In this document: piece by piece, positions 61,505 through 64,000 of the stretch | Numbering within the stretch: the first letter of the stretch is position 1 | Layout of the letters: every line of letters starts with the position of its first letter | Assembly: GCA_034336665.1 (NCBI GenBank) | Contig: CM067592.1 | Span: forward strand, 44,917,761-44,981,760 | DNA: 64,000 nucleotides | Direction of reading: 5' to 3' | Origin: Luscinia megarhynchos | Taxonomy: Eukaryota; Chordata; Aves; Passeriformes; Turdidae | Program-made: the position numbers and the translations under genes | Notes under the pieces: model-generated | What the model saw: the letters and a program-made list of their open reading frames with translations, nothing else | Told to the model about the DNA's origin: nothing | Database searches by the model: none

Positions 61505-64000
61505 AGAGGTTAACAAAGGATTCCCAATATTGATGATTCAAGCTCTCCCTGCCCCCAGTCAGATCAAAGCTATGTTCCTTAGGACGTCAAGGCACAGTGA
61601 AAGAGCAAGCATCACAGAATAGGGTAGGAAAATAGATACTAGAATGCATGTCCCCATCCCAAGATTATCTCAAGCACCCACCCCTAAGGCACAACCCCCA
61701 GCCACTGAGTACAATGTATGACTAAAGTCACTCAAGCTCCATCTAAACATAATGAAGTAATATAAAAATTAGTTTAAAATACAGAATGTTTGAGGGGAAG
61801 ACTCCATCATAACTTCTGGTATCTGTCAATAGGCTGGACCTGTCTTCTCCCCCCAGAGGAACAGCTATTGGGTAAGAAAAGTACTCTGTGCCTGTTGAAT
61901 TATTATCTCAAGGGGGGGATTAGAGGTTGTTAGTGTATTGCCTTGAATTAACATATTACCTTGAATATATTATCACAGCCATATATCACCAGCAATTCTC
62001 AAATCTTGACCTGTCAAATTTTTATTAATAAAGAGAGCTACTCTAGTCAGGATGGCAAATTCACCCAGTTCACTTCTCAGTGATTGGGCTTTACCTTTGA
62101 GCTTTAATTCACTCTCCTGAGAAAAACGGTAAATACCCTTCCACCCTTTGGAAAATACCTTACTTTCTGGCAATTCTAAAGATGCAGGATCCATTGTTAA
62201 TAGCAAAAAGGTGTTCCAGTGCATGCAGGAGAGATTAGGAGGGTCCCACCTCTATGGCTGACAGTAGTGTAAGACATCTATCTTCTTTCTAAACAAAGGG
62301 CTCATTCTGCTGCTACTTATCAAATAAACAGAAAACAGTGGCTACTCAGTCCCGGGAGGACAGGCAGCCTTCAGACATTGTAATTACAGGGTACCATAAG
62401 CTCCCCCAAAAGGCAAATGAAAATACAAGTGTCTCTGTGAGCTAATGAGCCCCTAAGCCTCAATCCCAATTTGCAGCTGCTTATCACAATCCAAAATCTG
62501 CTATGCAAAAGAACCCAGAATCACAGCTGCATCTGAAGCAATACTGGAGACAGAGAACTGATGAAAAGAAAGATGGGACATGACCTAGAAGCATGGCTGG
62601 AAAAATGTGTGACTTCACACCCTTCAAATGGGCCAAACACCAAATGTTTAAAATGAGGGGTGAACAAAGTTTTCTGCTGCTAAGAATAAATGCCAGTGGC
62701 TGCATGAAACAAGGCCTGAGGACTGTCTTATAAAGCATGTTAGCAACTGAATAACTATAGCCTTGATCTCCTCACAAACCTCAGCACATCACGGCTCTCA
62801 CTGATGTTCTGGCCAGCTGTGGACAGCTCTGCACACGGTTTCAGTTTTCTGTCATACAGACATCACAGTCTAGGCCAAGACAACAAAGAAGGAAAAAGTA
62901 TAAAGGCTCAACAATTTTTACTTTCCTTACAATGTACAGAAAACAACAGAGCCCCAAACTAGTAAAGAAGTAACATATACACTCAATTTTAGCTCACGCT
63001 TTTTACTTTACTGACCATTATTTATAGATAAATATTTTTTTTTCCAAGATTAAAGCCACAAATCATTAGCTGGGATCAGAGCAATCCCATTTATCTGCGT
63101 CTTCTTATGCTAAACATCCAATTTTTCAGCTGTAGAAAAAGTCATGCTTTAACATTGGGTGAAACCTAGTACTATTAAGGCAAGAACCAATGTAACTGTT
63201 AAAAGCTGATGATTACTTTTTCACCCCTTTCTGTGGCAAAGTGAACAGATAGTGACTTAAAGAGAGATTGAGAGATGGGAAGAGATGGGGAATATGTTTT
63301 TAAGCACTTTCTAAATGCACTTTATCTTATACATGGTTTTTGCTTAGATATTAAAACAAAGTCTCAGTTTCAAACATAATGAAAAAGAGAGAAAGCTACT
63401 AATATAGAAACATTTGAGTGCTCTTGAGGTAAATATTTTGAGTGTCATGCCTTAATTGCAAATGGGACAAATCTGATTAATCCTTGATTAATCATTTCCA
63501 TTCTGTTTCTTCCTTTCGCAAACACCATCAAGGAATTCCCAGTTGGAAAATTTAAAAAGAGCAGACCAGGTTATCTTCTTTTGTGAACTCAGTACACTGT
63601 TTTCTAGTGCAGAAAGAACTCTTACCACCACCATTCAGGCAACCTACACAAGGGTCCACAACAACTGGGAAATCACACCTCCTCCTAACAGCTGGCATGA
63701 AAAAATGATTAAAAGTCAGTGCTGCTAAAAGAAATCTCAAACATGGTCCTAAAATAGCACACCTGAAGACCACCATAGGTTTAGATTTCTTTCCTTATAG
63801 AATGGAAGACAGAGTTAAGAAGCACTGACTGCCTTTTCAGGCTGAAAACTTGAAGTGTTGTTTGACTGGTATTCAAAATTCATGTGTCACTAGTAAGTTT
63901 ACGCCAGTTACTCCTGTTCAAGAGAAGTGCAACTGTCATGGATAGTCAGAAAGAAGGACAGCAGATCTTATTCACAGTAGCTTCAGGCAATTACTCAAGG
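61505..64000. other. Unannotated non-coding DNA
   Basis: No exon or element recognised to the end of the window. Reading frames are short and lack splice or family support. Confidence 0.42.

Noticed and set aside
1..64000. CRISPR arrays, tRNA/rRNA genes, bacterial operons or an integrated virus with genes
   Set aside because: No spaced direct repeats of CRISPR form, no tRNA-like cloverleaf recognised, and the only viral-origin sequences are solo LTRs without internal genes.

Overview
The window is vertebrate nuclear DNA, almost certainly from a bird. The interspersed repeats are avian: many CR1 LINE fragments, most ending in the CR1 3' tail (variants of ATTCTRTGATTCT), and ERVL-type solo LTRs carrying the long LTR sequences typical of birds. 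One LTR near 52 kb resembles LTRs I associate with songbirds, so a passerine is my best guess. That is inference. There is no sign of prokaryotic or viral gene organisation.

Only one protein-coding exon can be supported. It is a 176-bp internal exon on the minus strand (17605-17780) encoding about residues 11-69 of complexin-1 (CPLX1), the SNARE-binding regulator of synaptic vesicle fusion. Both splice sites are clean and the open frame is intact. I could not recognise the short first coding exon or the C-terminal exon. If both lie outside the window, this exon is flanked by at least 46 kb of upstream and 17 kb of downstream intron.

Layout. 0-17.6 kb, on the 3' side of the exon in transcript terms: mostly unannotated AT-rich DNA, a CR1 scrap at 2.6 kb, a TCTCC array at 7.2 kb, a MIR-like relic at 8.7 kb, a CR1 copy split by an LTR-like insertion at 12.0-13.0 kb, an A-rich tract at 14.9 kb and a GGGAA array at 15.3-15.9 kb. 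17.6-17.8 kb: the exon. 18-36 kb: a solo ERVL LTR (21.1-21.7 kb), CR1 copies at 21.8, 24.8 and 28.4 kb, and otherwise unannotated DNA. 36.7-39.8 kb: a 560-bp TTTC/TTCC/CCCT array followed by the longest CR1 copy, which retains decayed endonuclease and reverse transcriptase sequence. 40-64 kb: two adjacent minus-strand CR1 copies (41.5-42.7 kb), a solo LTR at 46.3 kb, a CR1 scrap at 47.9 kb, an LTR at about 51.4-52.2 kb and a CR1 3' end at 61.4 kb.

Functionally the window looks like intron of a neuronal gene that has accumulated retroelements and long polypurine/polypyrimidine arrays. I found no operon, defence system, CRISPR array, RNA gene or novel coding system. The points most worth a second look are the three giant mirror-type tandem arrays, the LTR insertions with intact target duplications, and two unusually long non-repetitive minus-strand reading frames of unknown meaning, one of which runs partly through an LTR.
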